Origin: Methanocaldococcus bathoardescens
GTDB lineage: Archaea; AGJL01; Methanococci; Methanococcales; Methanocaldococcaceae
Reading direction: 5' to 3'
Length of the DNA stretch: 64,000 bases
NCBI RefSeq assembly: GCF_000739065.1
Contig: NZ_CP009149.1
Location: 434,001-498,000 of the forward strand
Positions 37,774-46,588 of this stretch are shown here, piece by piece; the first letter of the stretch is position 1, and each line of letters begins with the position of its first letter. Made by a program: the position numbers and the translations under genes. Under the pieces are notes generated by a model. It worked only from the letters and a program-made list of their open reading frames with translations, made no database searches and was not told where the DNA came from.

Positions 37774-39072
37774 TTATAATAACTTCTTACTTTCTTCTGT
37801 GAGAGCTAATTTATTAATTCTACCTATTTTTTCTTTTCTTATTATTTTTCTATCTTCTAATTCAGATATAATCCTTGAAACCTTTGGTTTGCTCATTCCA
37901 GTAATTTCAACAATTTCTTTTTGAGTTATATGTCCATGTTTTTTTATCAAGTCAATTATAATTTTTTCATCTTCAGTCAAAAAGCTCCACAAAACCCCTC
38001 TCTTTAACTCCATATGTTTTTCTACAATGTCATTTAGTTTTTTGACCTTATCTTTTAACTCTTCATTCTCTTTCTTTAATTTTTCAATATATTTATTCAA
38101 CGAATCAATATTTTCTTTATATTCAGTATTTTCATCCACGAGTTTTTGTAGTCTACTTTCATATTCTGAAATCCTTTCATTTAACACTCCAATAATCTCA
38201 TCTTTATTTAATAAGTTTTTATTGGCTTTACTTAGCTTATCTTCTAAATCTTTTATTTTTATTGTTAAATTTTTAACCTCATCTTCTTTTTCTTTTAATT
38301 TATCTTTTAGCTCATTTAATTCATTTTTTATGTTTTCAGTCCCTTCTATAATCTTCTTTTTAGAAATTCTCTCTCTAACAAACAATCCCCCAAATATTGC
38401 AGCCCCAAATATTGCAATTATTAAGAGGTATTTCAAATTATTGTTAATTGCTGGCTGTTCTATGATATTTTGTTCTGGATAAGATATGAAAGTATATTTC
38501 ACAGTAATTGTGAAAGTTATTTCTTTATTTAGGGACAAATCCCAGATAATGATTTGATGTTTTCCATCGGTAGTTATTTTATATCCAGAAGGGGTTACAA
38601 GCAAAGTTCCCTGTGGTGATGATATAACTGCCCCTGGGGGAAGAATTACTTTTATAGTGGCGTTTTTTGCAGAGATTGGAAAGTTCATGATGAGTTGCTT
38701 AATATCATTTCTTGTCCAGATTGCATCAGTAACTAAACAATTAAATGTTACATTTGCATACTCATTTGGCGGTAGTGGTTTTTCAAATTCTACAGCAATT
38801 TCGGTAATTCCCTCATTATATAAAGCACTATACCCCCTAATGTTTATAGAAGATTCTATTGTGAAATTTTTAATGTTTTGAGGAATTGTATAGGTTATGC
38901 TACTCAAATTTTTATTATCGTTATTGTATATCACCATAGTTATTGTTTCATTTATTGTATCGTCAGGGTTAACTATACATTCAATATCTATCCTCTCAAT
39001 AGTATATGCAAAAGATACGTTTGCAAATAAAAGAAAGAAAAATAAAAACATTAAAAATTTTTTAGGTTTAAT
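37774..39072 (-). CDS. Membrane-anchored protein with coiled coil and C-terminal winged helix, ATT start proposed
   Basis: About 432 residues. From N to C: a signal peptide (KPKKFLMFLFFFLLFANVSFA), an extracellular beta-rich domain (about 25-210), one membrane helix (about 210-230, YLLIIAIFGAAIFGGLF), a cytoplasmic coiled coil (about 245-355) and a winged-helix DNA-binding domain (about 365-430, ITQKEIVEITGMSKPKVSRI). This is the COG2512-type layout of a predicted membrane-bound transcription factor. The longest frame starts with GTG inside AAGGTGAT; four bases after that motif stands ATT (39072-39070), giving a proper signal peptide. ATG 39051-39049 is an alternative. Confidence 0.78.
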   Translation of the reverse strand: MKPKKFLMFLFFFLLFANVSFAYTIERIDIECIVNPDDTINETITMVIYNNDNKNLSSITYTIPQNIKNFTIESSINIRGYSALYNEGITEIAVEFEKPLPPNEYANVTFNCLVTDAIWTRNDIKQLIMNFPISAKNATIKVILPPGAVISSPQGTLLVTPSGYKITTDGKHQIIIWDLSLNKEITFTITVKYTFISYPEQNIIEQPAINNNLKYLLIIAIFGAAIFGGLFVRERISKKKIIEGTENIKNELNELKDKLKEKEDEVKNLTIKIKDLEDKLSKANKNLLNKDEIIGVLNERISEYESRLQKLVDENTEYKENIDSLNKYIEKLKKENEELKDKVKKLNDIVEKHMELKRGVLWSFLTEDEKIIIDLIKKHGHITQKEIVEITGMSKPKVSRIISELEDRKIIRKEKIGRINKLALTEESKKLL

Positions 39073-39169
39073 GGGTATCACCTTAACATACGAGGATATT
39101 ATTATTTATATCACCTTAATATATATAAAAATTTGTTTTGTATAGACTAAAATACAAGGGGTTGGAAAA

Positions 39170-40018
39170 ATGCTAAAAGATTATAGGGTATCAATTGCCA
39201 TCCCAATAGCCTTTCTTATATTATCAATTTTATTAATAGGTTTTAAAGGAATCCCCAAAAGTATAGACATAACTGGAGGAACAGAGATAACGATTAAAGT
39301 TGATAAGAATATAGATATAGCCCCTCTAAAAGAATCACTTGATGGAAAAGCAGAGATAAAAAAATTAAAATCAGCTGATGGGTATTATATAGTTGTTAGG
39401 TGTAAAAGTGAAAATGTTGAAGAAGTAAAAAAGAAAATTAAGGAATTTTTCAATGTAAATAGCTTAGATGAGTTAAATTATTCTGAAAAGACAATTGGGG
39501 CAATGTTGAGTGCTAAATTCTTTGAAGAGGGGTTAAAAGCTATTTCATTTGCGTTTATATTTATGGCTATAGCAGTTTATTTTGCGTTTAGAAACCCAAT
39601 AGCGAGTGGGGTTATTATATTATCTGCACTTTCAGATTTAATTATAGCTTTAGGGGCTATGAGTTTGTTTAATATTGAGCTATCATCAGCCACTATAGCC
39701 GCTTTATTAATGGTTATTGGATATAGCGTAGATTCAAACATTTTATTAACTACAAGAGTGTTAAAAAGATTAACAAAAAGCTTTGATGAAACTGTTAGAG
39801 AAGCAATGAAAACAGGTTTAACAATGACACTAACAACAATCACTGCAATGCTAATCTTATTGATTGTTGTAAAGCTTTTCATCCCTGTGGCGGATATATT
39901 GGCAAATATAGCTACAGTATTAATCTTGGCTTTGGTTGCAGATATTATAAACACCTGGTTATTGAATGCAGGTATATTGAGGTATTATATAACTGAATAT
40001 AGAGCAAAGAAGATTTAA
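39170..40018 (+). CDS. secF: Protein-export membrane protein SecF
   Basis: 282 residues with six membrane helices: one at 10-28, a large extracellular loop starting DITGGTEITIKV, then five helices from about 118. The SecF blocks FRNPIASGVIILSALSDLIIALGAMSL and MVIGYSVDSNILLTTRVL with the conserved Asp are present. With SecD it uses the proton gradient to help export. secD is not in the window. Its end lies 8 bp from the convergent UPF0254 gene. Confidence 0.93.
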   Translation: MLKDYRVSIAIPIAFLILSILLIGFKGIPKSIDITGGTEITIKVDKNIDIAPLKESLDGKAEIKKLKSADGYYIVVRCKSENVEEVKKKIKEFFNVNSLDELNYSEKTIGAMLSAKFFEEGLKAISFAFIFMAIAVYFAFRNPIASGVIILSALSDLIIALGAMSLFNIELSSATIAALLMVIGYSVDSNILLTTRVLKRLTKSFDETVREAMKTGLTMTLTTITAMLILLIVVKLFIPVADILANIATVLILALVADIINTWLLNAGILRYYITEYRAKKI

Positions 40019-40026
40019 TTAAACAT

Positions 40027-40530
40027 CTAAAAATATTCTCTTTTTAAAATCTCTAAAAATTTTTTAATTCCTTTTTCAATGCCATTTTTTTGCCTTTCTT
40101 TAACATTCTCAAAAGTAACTAAGTTGGCATAAACATCCGATGTAAATAAATAGCAATTGTTATCAGTTAATATACAAATAGCTCCCCTCCCAACACCAGC
40201 AGTAGTTCCAATGGATATATTAGCATTTAGCTTTTTCTTTAATGCTTCTGCCATCAACTTAGCAACCTCCAAATCTTTCTCTTCGCTATAAGCTTTTGCA
40301 TATCTATAATTATAATCTGGCTCTGGAAGTTTTATATCTAAAAGTTTTTCAGCCCCTACAATTGAAGGTATAAACATGGCAGTTAAAACTCTAACATTTT
40401 TTATTAATTTTAAATCTTCATCAGAAAATAAATATTTAAATTCAAAATCTTCATAACCAGCAGCTGCTTTATGAATAGTTAAGCCAATATTTGCATGTGT
40501 AAAACATTCAGCTGTTGCTACAGTTATCAT
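40027..40530 (-). CDS. UPF0254 family protein
   Basis: 167 residues from ATG 40530, taken because GGTGAGAAAA precedes it. It contains TVATAECFTHANIGLTIHKAAAGY and NISIGTTAGVGRGAICILT, which I recognise as the methanogen UPF0254 family of unknown function. There is no membrane segment. The glycine-rich GTTAGVGRG suggests a nucleotide or cofactor site. It diverges from a methyltransferase gene with only 18 bp between the two start codons. Confidence 0.8.
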   Translation of the reverse strand: MITVATAECFTHANIGLTIHKAAAGYEDFEFKYLFSDEDLKLIKNVRVLTAMFIPSIVGAEKLLDIKLPEPDYNYRYAKAYSEEKDLEVAKLMAEALKKKLNANISIGTTAGVGRGAICILTDNNCYLFTSDVYANLVTFENVKERQKNGIEKGIKKFLEILKREYF

Positions 40531-40548
40531 TTTTCTCACCGTGAGAAT

Positions 40549-41250
40549 ATGGGAATTAAAGAGTATTATGACAAATTAGCTAAGAGTTATGATAAATTGT
40601 ATAAAAACAAGTATATGAGAGTTGTGGAAAAAGAAATTATAAAAAAAGAGATTAAAGATGATGACTTTGTCTTAGATATTGGTTGTGGAACTGGAGAGCA
40701 GTTAAAAATTTTAAATAAGGCAGTTGGTTTAGATATATCTATAGAGATGGCTAAAATAGCAAATAAAAAAACAAATAAGCTAATTGTTGTAGCTAATGCT
40801 GAATTCATTCCATTCAAAAACAAAAGTTTTGATAAAGCAATATCATTTTTTGGGGCTTTAAATCATTGTAATATAAATAGAGCTTTAAGAGAAGTTAATA
40901 GAGTTTTAAAGGATAATGGGGTTTTTATATTTACTGTAGCAAACATCTATGATATAAAATGGATTATCAAGAATATTTTAAAAGGAAACTTTAAAAAGGT
41001 AAGGAAAGCTCTAAAGAAAAGAAAAGGAACAATAACAAAAGTAATTGAAGGGGAAAAAATAAAAGTAAAAACAAGATTCTATGATTTTAAGGAAGTAGAA
41101 GAAGCTTTAAGAAAAGAAGGTTTTGAAGTTGTTTATACTTTTGGGGCAAATATTACAAACTCTCCATTGGATAAGTTTATTTATAAAAGCTTTTTAAAGA
41201 ATTTTGCTTCATACATCGGATTTGTTGCAAAAAAGGTAAAAAATAAATAA
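40549..41250 (+). CDS. SAM-dependent methyltransferase, class I
   Basis: 233 residues from ATG 40549. Motif I is VLDIGCGTGEQLKIL, followed by VGLDISIEMAKIA, ANAEFIPFKNKSFDKAISF and EVNRVLKDNGVFIFTV, the pattern of UbiE/COQ5-like small-molecule methyltransferases. The substrate is unknown; menaquinone is not expected in methanogens, so another quinone-like, lipid or RNA substrate is likely. The upstream frame overlaps the UPF0254 gene and is rejected. Confidence 0.82.
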   Translation: MGIKEYYDKLAKSYDKLYKNKYMRVVEKEIIKKEIKDDDFVLDIGCGTGEQLKILNKAVGLDISIEMAKIANKKTNKLIVVANAEFIPFKNKSFDKAISFFGALNHCNINRALREVNRVLKDNGVFIFTVANIYDIKWIIKNILKGNFKKVRKALKKRKGTITKVIEGEKIKVKTRFYDFKEVEEALRKEGFEVVYTFGANITNSPLDKFIYKSFLKNFASYIGFVAKKVKNK

Positions 41251-41256
41251 ATTTTT

Positions 41257-42015
41257 TTATTTTTTCAATTTTTCCCTTCCTGCTTTTTTAATTGCATCAT
41301 ACATCATCTCAACAGCATTTGGATTCTCTTCCAACAAATTGCCAGTAACTATTGCATCAGCTCCAGCTAAAACCTTCTCGTATGCAATTTCTGGTTTTCT
41401 AATTCCTCCACCAACAATTATATTAATTCCAGAAAGCTTTTTTGATAAACTTATAGTCTCATTATTTACTGGGTATTCAGCTCCACTTCCAGCTTCTAAG
41501 TAAGCCCATCTCATTCCAAAGAATTTTGCTGATAAACAATACATTGCAGCTATCTTTGGCTTGTTTTGAGGAATTTCCCTTATTTCCCCAACATAACCAA
41601 CAGCTGTTTTTTTAGCGGGCTCTATACAGAGATAAGCCATTGGAATTGGCTCTAAATTATACTTTAAAATTGTTATCGCCCCTAAAGTTGGGGCTGTTAT
41701 TGCCCAATAAGTGTTAGCTGAGTTCATTAAGCTCATATAAAATACAGCGTCAGCGTATTTTGAAAGCCCATCAACATTTCCTGGGAATAAAATTATTGGG
41801 AGCTTAGTAATCTTTTTTATTTTTTTAACTGCTTCATCTAAATTAACTATCCCAATACTCCCTCCAACCATTATTGCATCAGCATAATCTTTAACATTTT
41901 CAGCTATTTCTTCAATATTTTCTTCTTCTGGGTCTAACAGAGTTAGATAAACAGCCCCCTCTTCCTCAATAATTTCATTCAATTTTTTCTCAACTTTACC
42001 TATTTTTATCTCCAT
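41257..42015 (-). CDS. Geranylgeranylglyceryl phosphate synthase
   Basis: 252 residues of the PcrB/GGGPS TIM barrel: YLTLLDPEEENIEE, IMVGGSIGI, FPGNVDGLSKYADAVFYMSLMNS, WAYLEAGSGAEYPV and IIVGGGIRKPEIAYEKVLAGADAIVTGN. It joins sn-glycerol-1-phosphate to geranylgeranyl diphosphate, the first step of archaeal ether lipids. GGTGAAAGT precedes the start codon. It is 90 bp downstream of the dehydroquinate synthase gene and converges with a methyltransferase gene. Confidence 0.95.
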   Translation of the reverse strand: MEIKIGKVEKKLNEIIEEEGAVYLTLLDPEEENIEEIAENVKDYADAIMVGGSIGIVNLDEAVKKIKKITKLPIILFPGNVDGLSKYADAVFYMSLMNSANTYWAITAPTLGAITILKYNLEPIPMAYLCIEPAKKTAVGYVGEIREIPQNKPKIAAMYCLSAKFFGMRWAYLEAGSGAEYPVNNETISLSKKLSGINIIVGGGIRKPEIAYEKVLAGADAIVTGNLLEENPNAVEMMYDAIKKAGREKLKK

Positions 42016-42104
42016 ACTTTCACCAGAATAGGAGCTAAAAAATATAAAATAAAGAAAAAATAAATTTAATTTTAATATTTTAATTAATTAAGCATGTAAA
42101 ATGG

Positions 42105-43190
42105 TCATTTTTCAATGATTGTCTCTTTTATTGCCATCCCAAAATGTCTTGCATATTCCTCTGGTTTTATTAAAACTTTGTCTCCTGGTTTTAAATCAAC
42201 AACAGAAACCGGCTCTCCTTTTTCATTAACTAACCTTATAGTCTCAGCATTCTGTAATATAGTTCTAATAATATCTCCTTTATACTCAGCCTCAATTAAT
42301 ATCAATGGTCTTCTCTCAATCTTTACCCTGCCAACTATTGCCTCTCTTGCATTTCCATCCTTATCAACAATTAAAACTTTATCTCCTGCCTTTAACTCAC
42401 TTAAATATTTTGTTTTATTCCCTGGGCATAAAATATAAGCATGAACAGGCCCTGCATTAACTCTGAATGGTCTTGTAGCTACGTAAGGGTTTTCTACAGT
42501 TTCAGAATGAACTAAAAATAATCCTCTTGAGTAAGAGCCAATTAGCATTCCTTCTCCTATCTCCATTAATGAGCAAGTGTCTATACAAACCCTATCTCCA
42601 CTACCTATTGGCTCAACTCTTGTTATTGTTGCTACATCTAAAGCCACTTTCTCTTTATTCATCTCTTCAATTAATTTTGACAACTCCTTTATATCCTCTA
42701 AGTTTTTTGGATTTAATAAAACTCCATCAGTCCCTTTCTCCAATATCTCATAAGCTACCTTTGCCTCACCAACTGAATCAACACTTGCTATAATTTTAAC
42801 ATCTCTATTAAATAAATCAGCTATTAAGTTTTCCAATGGAATGATTGTCCAATCTCTTCCTTCTAAGATAATATTATCAACAAAACCAAACCTTGCAACC
42901 TCTGAAGCAAATTCTTCATCTTCCTTTGATTCTATTGGTATATATACTGCAGTTTCTTTCCCTAAGTTTTTAGCTTCTTTTAAAAACTCTATGTTGTCAT
43001 CCTTATTTACTAAAACAATATCTGCATCTAAGCTATGTGAAGCTACATTAATATTTCCAAGCTCTTTAATTTTTTCAATATCTTCTGGCTCAGCAACAAC
43101 TACAGGAATTGATGACTCCAAAGCCATCTTTACAATCTCTTTTTTATCTTCCCAGTTATCTCCAATAACATTAACCCATCCAAATTTCAT
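42105..43190 (-). CDS. aroB': 3-dehydroquinate synthase II (AroB')
   Basis: 361 residues, archaeal type. It starts MKFGWVNVIGDNWEDKKE and has IASVDSVGEAKVAYEILEKGTDGVLL, VGSGDRVCIDTCSLM-like and AGPVHAYILCPGNKTKYLSEL blocks. The enzyme converts 2-amino-3,7-dideoxy-D-threo-hept-6-ulosonate to 3-dehydroquinate with NAD+, in the archaeal route to aromatic amino acids that avoids DAHP. AGAAGGTGGAATT precedes ATG 43190. The partner ADH synthase is not in the window. Confidence 0.93.
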   Translation of the reverse strand: MKFGWVNVIGDNWEDKKEIVKMALESSIPVVVAEPEDIEKIKELGNINVASHSLDADIVLVNKDDNIEFLKEAKNLGKETAVYIPIESKEDEEFASEVARFGFVDNIILEGRDWTIIPLENLIADLFNRDVKIIASVDSVGEAKVAYEILEKGTDGVLLNPKNLEDIKELSKLIEEMNKEKVALDVATITRVEPIGSGDRVCIDTCSLMEIGEGMLIGSYSRGLFLVHSETVENPYVATRPFRVNAGPVHAYILCPGNKTKYLSELKAGDKVLIVDKDGNAREAIVGRVKIERRPLILIEAEYKGDIIRTILQNAETIRLVNEKGEPVSVVDLKPGDKVLIKPEEYARHFGMAIKETIIEK

Positions 43191-43270
43191 AATTCCACCT
43201 TCTCATTTTTAATTAAATTACGTTGCCACTTCTTATTTATAAAGATTTATTATATATCAAATTTAAGCAA

Positions 43271-43813
43271 TCATAATAAATTACAGTGGCGTTTTATTAT
43301 TTCACTTTCATCCAAATTTAACCTCTTCATAACCTCAGCTATAACCAAATCTAAGAATATTAAAGCTGTTTCTTCAAAAGTAGTTCCCATTGGCAAATAT
43401 TTTGATTTTTTAACCTCTAATGGAATTGTCAGCTCAGCAAACTCCACTATAATCCCACATTCACATACAATTGCAACAATATTATTATTTATCTTCTTTG
43501 CCTTTTTAACAACTGTTAAAACACTTTCCGTTTTCCCACTACCCGATATTAAAATTAGTAAGTCGTCTTTTTCGTAGGACGGGGTTGTTGTCTCTCCAAC
43601 AAAATAGGATTTAAAGCCAAGATGCATTAATCTCATAGCAAAACATCTTCCAATATATCCACTTCTTCCAACACCAAAAACAAAGATTTTTTTAGCTTTT
43701 ATAATCCTATTTACTAAAGAATTCAGTTTTTCTTTCCATTCATCATCAGTATAGAATCTTTTTAATATTGATAGGTTGTGAGCTATAACTTCCAGTTCAT
43801 CCAATTTCGACAC
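43271..43813 (-). CDS. hxlB: 6-phospho-3-hexuloisomerase
   Basis: 180 residues, SIS fold: IFVFGVGRSGYIGRCFAMRLMHLGF, DDLLILISGSGKTESVL and PMGTTFEETALIFLD. It interconverts hexulose-6-phosphate and fructose-6-phosphate; in archaea lacking the oxidative pentose route it works with hexulose-phosphate synthase to make ribose phosphates. GTG 43813 gives MSKLDELEV; the TTG at 43804 is possible since AGGTG lies in between. The tRNA-Trp gene is 90 bp upstream. Confidence 0.93.
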   Translation of the reverse strand: MSKLDELEVIAHNLSILKRFYTDDEWKEKLNSLVNRIIKAKKIFVFGVGRSGYIGRCFAMRLMHLGFKSYFVGETTTPSYEKDDLLILISGSGKTESVLTVVKKAKKINNNIVAIVCECGIIVEFAELTIPLEVKKSKYLPMGTTFEETALIFLDLVIAEVMKRLNLDESEIIKRHCNLL

Positions 43814-43903
43814 CTATCGAAGTTATCTTCACAAATGTATCCAAATCTATTGATTAATTGTTGAAAAATAAAACATAAAGAAACAATTTATTTAACGAAA
43901 AAA

Positions 43904-44014
43904 TGGTGGGGGTGCTGGGATTTGAACCCAGGTCCAGGGATTTCTCCTGCCATGGTCCAGCGCCCTATAGGCAACTGGAGTCCCCGATGATAGACCTGGC
44001 TACACCACACCCCC
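43904..44014 (-). tRNA. tRNA-Trp (CCA) with canonical intron
   Basis: Exon 1 is 44014-43975, a 33-base intron 43974-43942 and exon 2 43941-43904, giving a 78-base product including an encoded CCA end. The acceptor GGGGGTG pairs with CACCCCC, the T arm is CTGGG-TTCAAAT-CCCAG and the anticodon arm GGGGA-CTCCAGA-TCCCT has CCA. The intron follows position 37. The precursor folds into a perfect bulge-helix-bulge: central helix CTCC/GGAG, bulges AGT and AAA, outer helices TGCC/GGCA and GGGA/TCCC, exactly placing both cuts for the splicing endonuclease. Confidence 0.96.
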
Positions 44015-44046
44015 GCATCAACGACACATATAAAAAGTAAAAGGGG

Positions 44047-44056
44047 ATATATAAAT
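44047..44056 (-). promoter_or_regulatory. tRNA-Trp promoter
   Basis: ATTTATATAT on the minus strand, with an A-rich BRE before it (TAAAATTT), is about 35 bp from the mature 5' end, leaving a leader of about 10 bases. A second TATA-like TTTTTATAT at 44028-44036 is closer. Confidence 0.5.
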
Positions 44057-44219
44057 TTTACGGTTGATAAGTGATATATAAGATACTTTTATATGGGTTT
44101 AAAGTAATATTTTTGGGTAAATAACAACTGGCTCTATATGCTGAATTTTATTAGCCATATTAAGTTACGTGTCAATTTAAATGCAATAAGATATTTTTAA
44201 ATAAGTGTAGAGGGATAGG

Positions 44220-45086
44220 ATGATTTTATTGGATGAAAATACAAGAGCAATAGTTCAAGGAATTACTGGAAAGCAGGGAAGTTTTCATACAAAGAAGATG
44301 TTAGATTGTGGAACTAAAATTGTTGGAGGAGTTACACCAGGAAAAGGAGGGCAGAACGTTCATGGAGTTCCTGTTTTTGATACAGTTAAAGAAGCTGTTG
44401 AAGAGACAGATGCCAACGCATCAGTAATTTTTGTTCCAGCTCCATTTGCTAAGGATGCTGTTTTTGAGGCAATAGATGCGGGAATTGATTTGATAGTTGT
44501 TATTACTGAGCACATCCCAGTCCATGATACGATGGAATTTGTAAATTACGCTGAAGATGTTGGAGTTAAGATTATAGGACCAAATACACCTGGTATTGCT
44601 TCACCAAAAGTTGGAAAGTTAGGAATTATACCAATGGAGGTTCTGCAGGAAGGAAGTGTAGGAATGGTTTCAAGAAGTGGGACACTAACTTATGAAATAG
44701 CCCACCAAATAAAAAAAGCTGGATTTGGAGTTTCAACTTGTGTAGGGATTGGAGGAGACCCAATAGTTGGGCTTAGATATAAAGAAGTTTTGGATTTATT
44801 TGAAAAGGATGATGAGACAGAAGCTATTGTTATGATTGGAGAGATTGGTGGAGGGGCTGAAGAAGAGGCAAGTAAATTTATAGAAAAGATGAAAAAACCT
44901 GTTATTGGTTATATTGCTGGGCAGTCAGCCCCAGAAGGAAAAAGAATGGGTCATGCTGGAGCTATAGTTGAAAAAGGAAAAGGTACTGCTGAAAGTAAGA
45001 TGAAAGCTTTAGAAGAAGCAGGTGCTTATGTAGCAAGAAATATATCCGATATTCCAAAATTATTGGCAGAGATTTTAAAAGAGTAA
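44220..45086 (+). CDS. sucD: Succinyl-CoA synthetase alpha subunit
   Basis: 288 residues with the CoA-binding fold [36 protein letters not shown] and the phospho-histidine segment [23 protein letters not shown], where His takes the phosphate. It forms succinyl-CoA/2-oxoacid-CoA from ATP with a beta subunit not in the window; in methanogens it feeds the partial reductive citrate route. It converges with the gene at 45108. Confidence 0.95.
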   Translation: MILLDENTRAIVQGITGKQGSFHTKKMLDCGTKIVGGVTPGKGGQNVHGVPVFDTVKEAVEETDANASVIFVPAPFAKDAVFEAIDAGIDLIVVITEHIPVHDTMEFVNYAEDVGVKIIGPNTPGIASPKVGKLGIIPMEVLQEGSVGMVSRSGTLTYEIAHQIKKAGFGVSTCVGIGGDPIVGLRYKEVLDLFEKDDETEAIVMIGEIGGGAEEEASKFIEKMKKPVIGYIAGQSAPEGKRMGHAGAIVEKGKGTAESKMKALEEAGAYVARNISDIPKLLAEILKE

Positions 45087-45107
45087 TAAAAATAGTACAA
45101 AATAAGT

Positions 45108-45719
45108 TTAATTTCTCGTATTTTGAGGAAATTCTTCAATATATGGTATATCTGACATGTTTATTTCCCAAACTGCTTTGTATGAATCAAAAATATTTTG
45201 AATATTTCTGAAATTGTATGTTATTTTTACTGTTTTTATATCCTTTGGGACTTTGTAGATTATATAACCCTCTACATATCTGCGTGGAGGTATTGTGGTG
45301 ATTGTAAGCACATCTTTAACATCAAGCACATTCATTTCACAATCATATTTTTTACCATTTTCATCAACTAAAAAGAAGTCCATGTTTGAAATGTAGTAAG
45401 ATGAATCCTCTCTTAAGTTATCTACTCTAACTTTTACTATAATGAAAGTTTCATTGTCCTTTATTTTTCTATAACCCATATTTCCTTTAACTTTTTGGGT
45501 TCTATATATTTCTTTTACTGACATTTTAATTTTGGATGATTCAACAGGTTCACCAATTTTTAGATGTATCTCTTTTATAGAATCTTCATCCATATAGATG
45601 GTTATGTTTTCTATATCTTTTCCATAGAAGGTTTTATATAAAAAATTTGATACATTTACCCCCACAAATAATAATATAATTAGTGATACTCCCAATATTA
45701 TTAGAGATTTCAAGCCCAA
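45108..45719 (-). CDS. Membrane-anchored DUF4352-like protein
   Basis: 203 residues. One hydrophobic segment (about 5-26) anchors it, and the rest is an extracellular immunoglobulin-like region with IKMSVKEIYRTQKVKGNMG, FIIVKVRVDNLREDSSYYISNMDFFLVDENG and PRRYVEGYIIYKVPKDIK, as in telokin-like/DUF4352 proteins. The start is TTG 45719 behind GGGGTGATTAAG. Ligand and role are unknown. Confidence 0.7.
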   Translation of the reverse strand: MGLKSLIILGVSLIILLFVGVNVSNFLYKTFYGKDIENITIYMDEDSIKEIHLKIGEPVESSKIKMSVKEIYRTQKVKGNMGYRKIKDNETFIIVKVRVDNLREDSSYYISNMDFFLVDENGKKYDCEMNVLDVKDVLTITTIPPRRYVEGYIIYKVPKDIKTVKITYNFRNIQNIFDSYKAVWEINMSDIPYIEEFPQNTRN

Positions 45720-45832
45720 AACTTAATCACCCCAATGCAATATTTCAATAAACTATTTTGTTACTATATTATATAATTTTAACGTAAAAAATAACATACA
45801 TCACATACTTAATAGTATTAGAAAATCAAATG

Positions 45833-45850
45833 AAAAACTTTATATTATAC
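45833..45850 (+). promoter_or_regulatory. Promoter of the atwA operon
   Basis: GAAAAACTTTATATTATA shows a BRE-like A tract and a TATA box about 50 bp before ATG 45896. The next four genes follow without a comparable signal, so this is probably the operon promoter. Confidence 0.5.
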
Positions 45851-45895
45851 AATTTTAACAGTTAAAGTGTAACTTTTCCACATAAGAGGGATATT

Positions 45896-46234
45896 ATGAC
45901 AGAGAGAGTTTTATTTAAATTATTGGTTGAAGAAAAAAATGTTGGTAAAGCAATAAATATCATGACCTTAGTAGGAATTACAGGATTTTTCTTACATAAA
46001 TATAGAGGAATATCTTTAGACAAGTTCAAAAAACTAAGTAAAAAAGATTTAGAGAATATTAAGAAAGTCTACGAAATTATCGATAAAGAATCTAATAAAG
46101 CTGTCATAGTAGGAACAGTGGTTAGAAAGGAAAAAGCTAAAAAAATAGAAGAGCTATTAAAAGAAAAATTGGGTAATGAGAAATGGACAGTAATGAAAAT
46201 TCCAATATTGAAGGTTAAAGTTCATAGAGTTTAA
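45896..46234 (+). CDS. MJ1244-type small protein, P-II-like fold suspected (first copy)
   Basis: 112 residues: ERVLFKLLVEEKNVGKAINIM, GITGFFLHKYRGISLDKFK and KAVIVGTVVRKEKAKKIEELLKEKLG. Short beta-alpha-beta units with a central loop resemble P-II-like trimers, which bind nucleotides or metals. The next gene is a paralogue, so they may form a heteromer. The position in the operon with a DUF134 regulator and AtwA suggests a link to methyl-coenzyme M reductase activation. The fold is inferred from pattern only. Confidence 0.6.
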   Translation: MTERVLFKLLVEEKNVGKAINIMTLVGITGFFLHKYRGISLDKFKKLSKKDLENIKKVYEIIDKESNKAVIVGTVVRKEKAKKIEELLKEKLGNEKWTVMKIPILKVKVHRV

Positions 46235-46246
46235 AGGTGAGGATAA

Positions 46247-46573
46247 ATGAAAGTTCTTCTATATTTGTTTGTTGAAAGTGAAAATGTTGGAAAAGCAATA
46301 AATGCTTTATCAGAAGGAGGAATAACAGGATTTTTCTTATATGATTATAAAGGTATGTCACCTCAAGATTGGCAGGGATTTTTGTTGGATGAAGACCCAG
46401 AAATGGCTATAAAAGCTGTTAGCGATTTAGCACAAAATGCTGTGTTAATTGGAACTGTTGTTAATGAAAATAAACTTATGGAGATTGAAAAAATAATCGA
46501 TGAAAAATTAGCTGACTGCAAATATACAATAATTGAAATCCCTATTGAAGGGATAATAGTGAATATGCCTTAA
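46247..46573 (+). CDS. MJ1244-type small protein, paralogue of the upstream gene
   Basis: 108 residues: KVLLYLFVESENVGKAINALSEGGITGFFLYDYKGMSPQDW, NAVLIGTVVNENKLMEIEKIIDEKLADCKYTIIEIPIEGI. It matches its neighbour in the segments ENVGKAIN, GITGFFL.DYKG and GTVV, and both are of similar length, so a tandem duplication is evident. It is more acidic than the first copy. The 12-bp gap before it contains a ribosome binding site (AAAGGTGAGGATAA). Confidence 0.62.
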   Translation: MKVLLYLFVESENVGKAINALSEGGITGFFLYDYKGMSPQDWQGFLLDEDPEMAIKAVSDLAQNAVLIGTVVNENKLMEIEKIIDEKLADCKYTIIEIPIEGIIVNMP

Positions 46574-46588
46574 AAATGAGGAGATTAT

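Noticed and set aside
38027-38482. A 151-codon plus-strand frame rich in Phe, Ser and Leu
   Set aside because: It is the antisense of the coiled-coil part of the membrane-anchored regulator.
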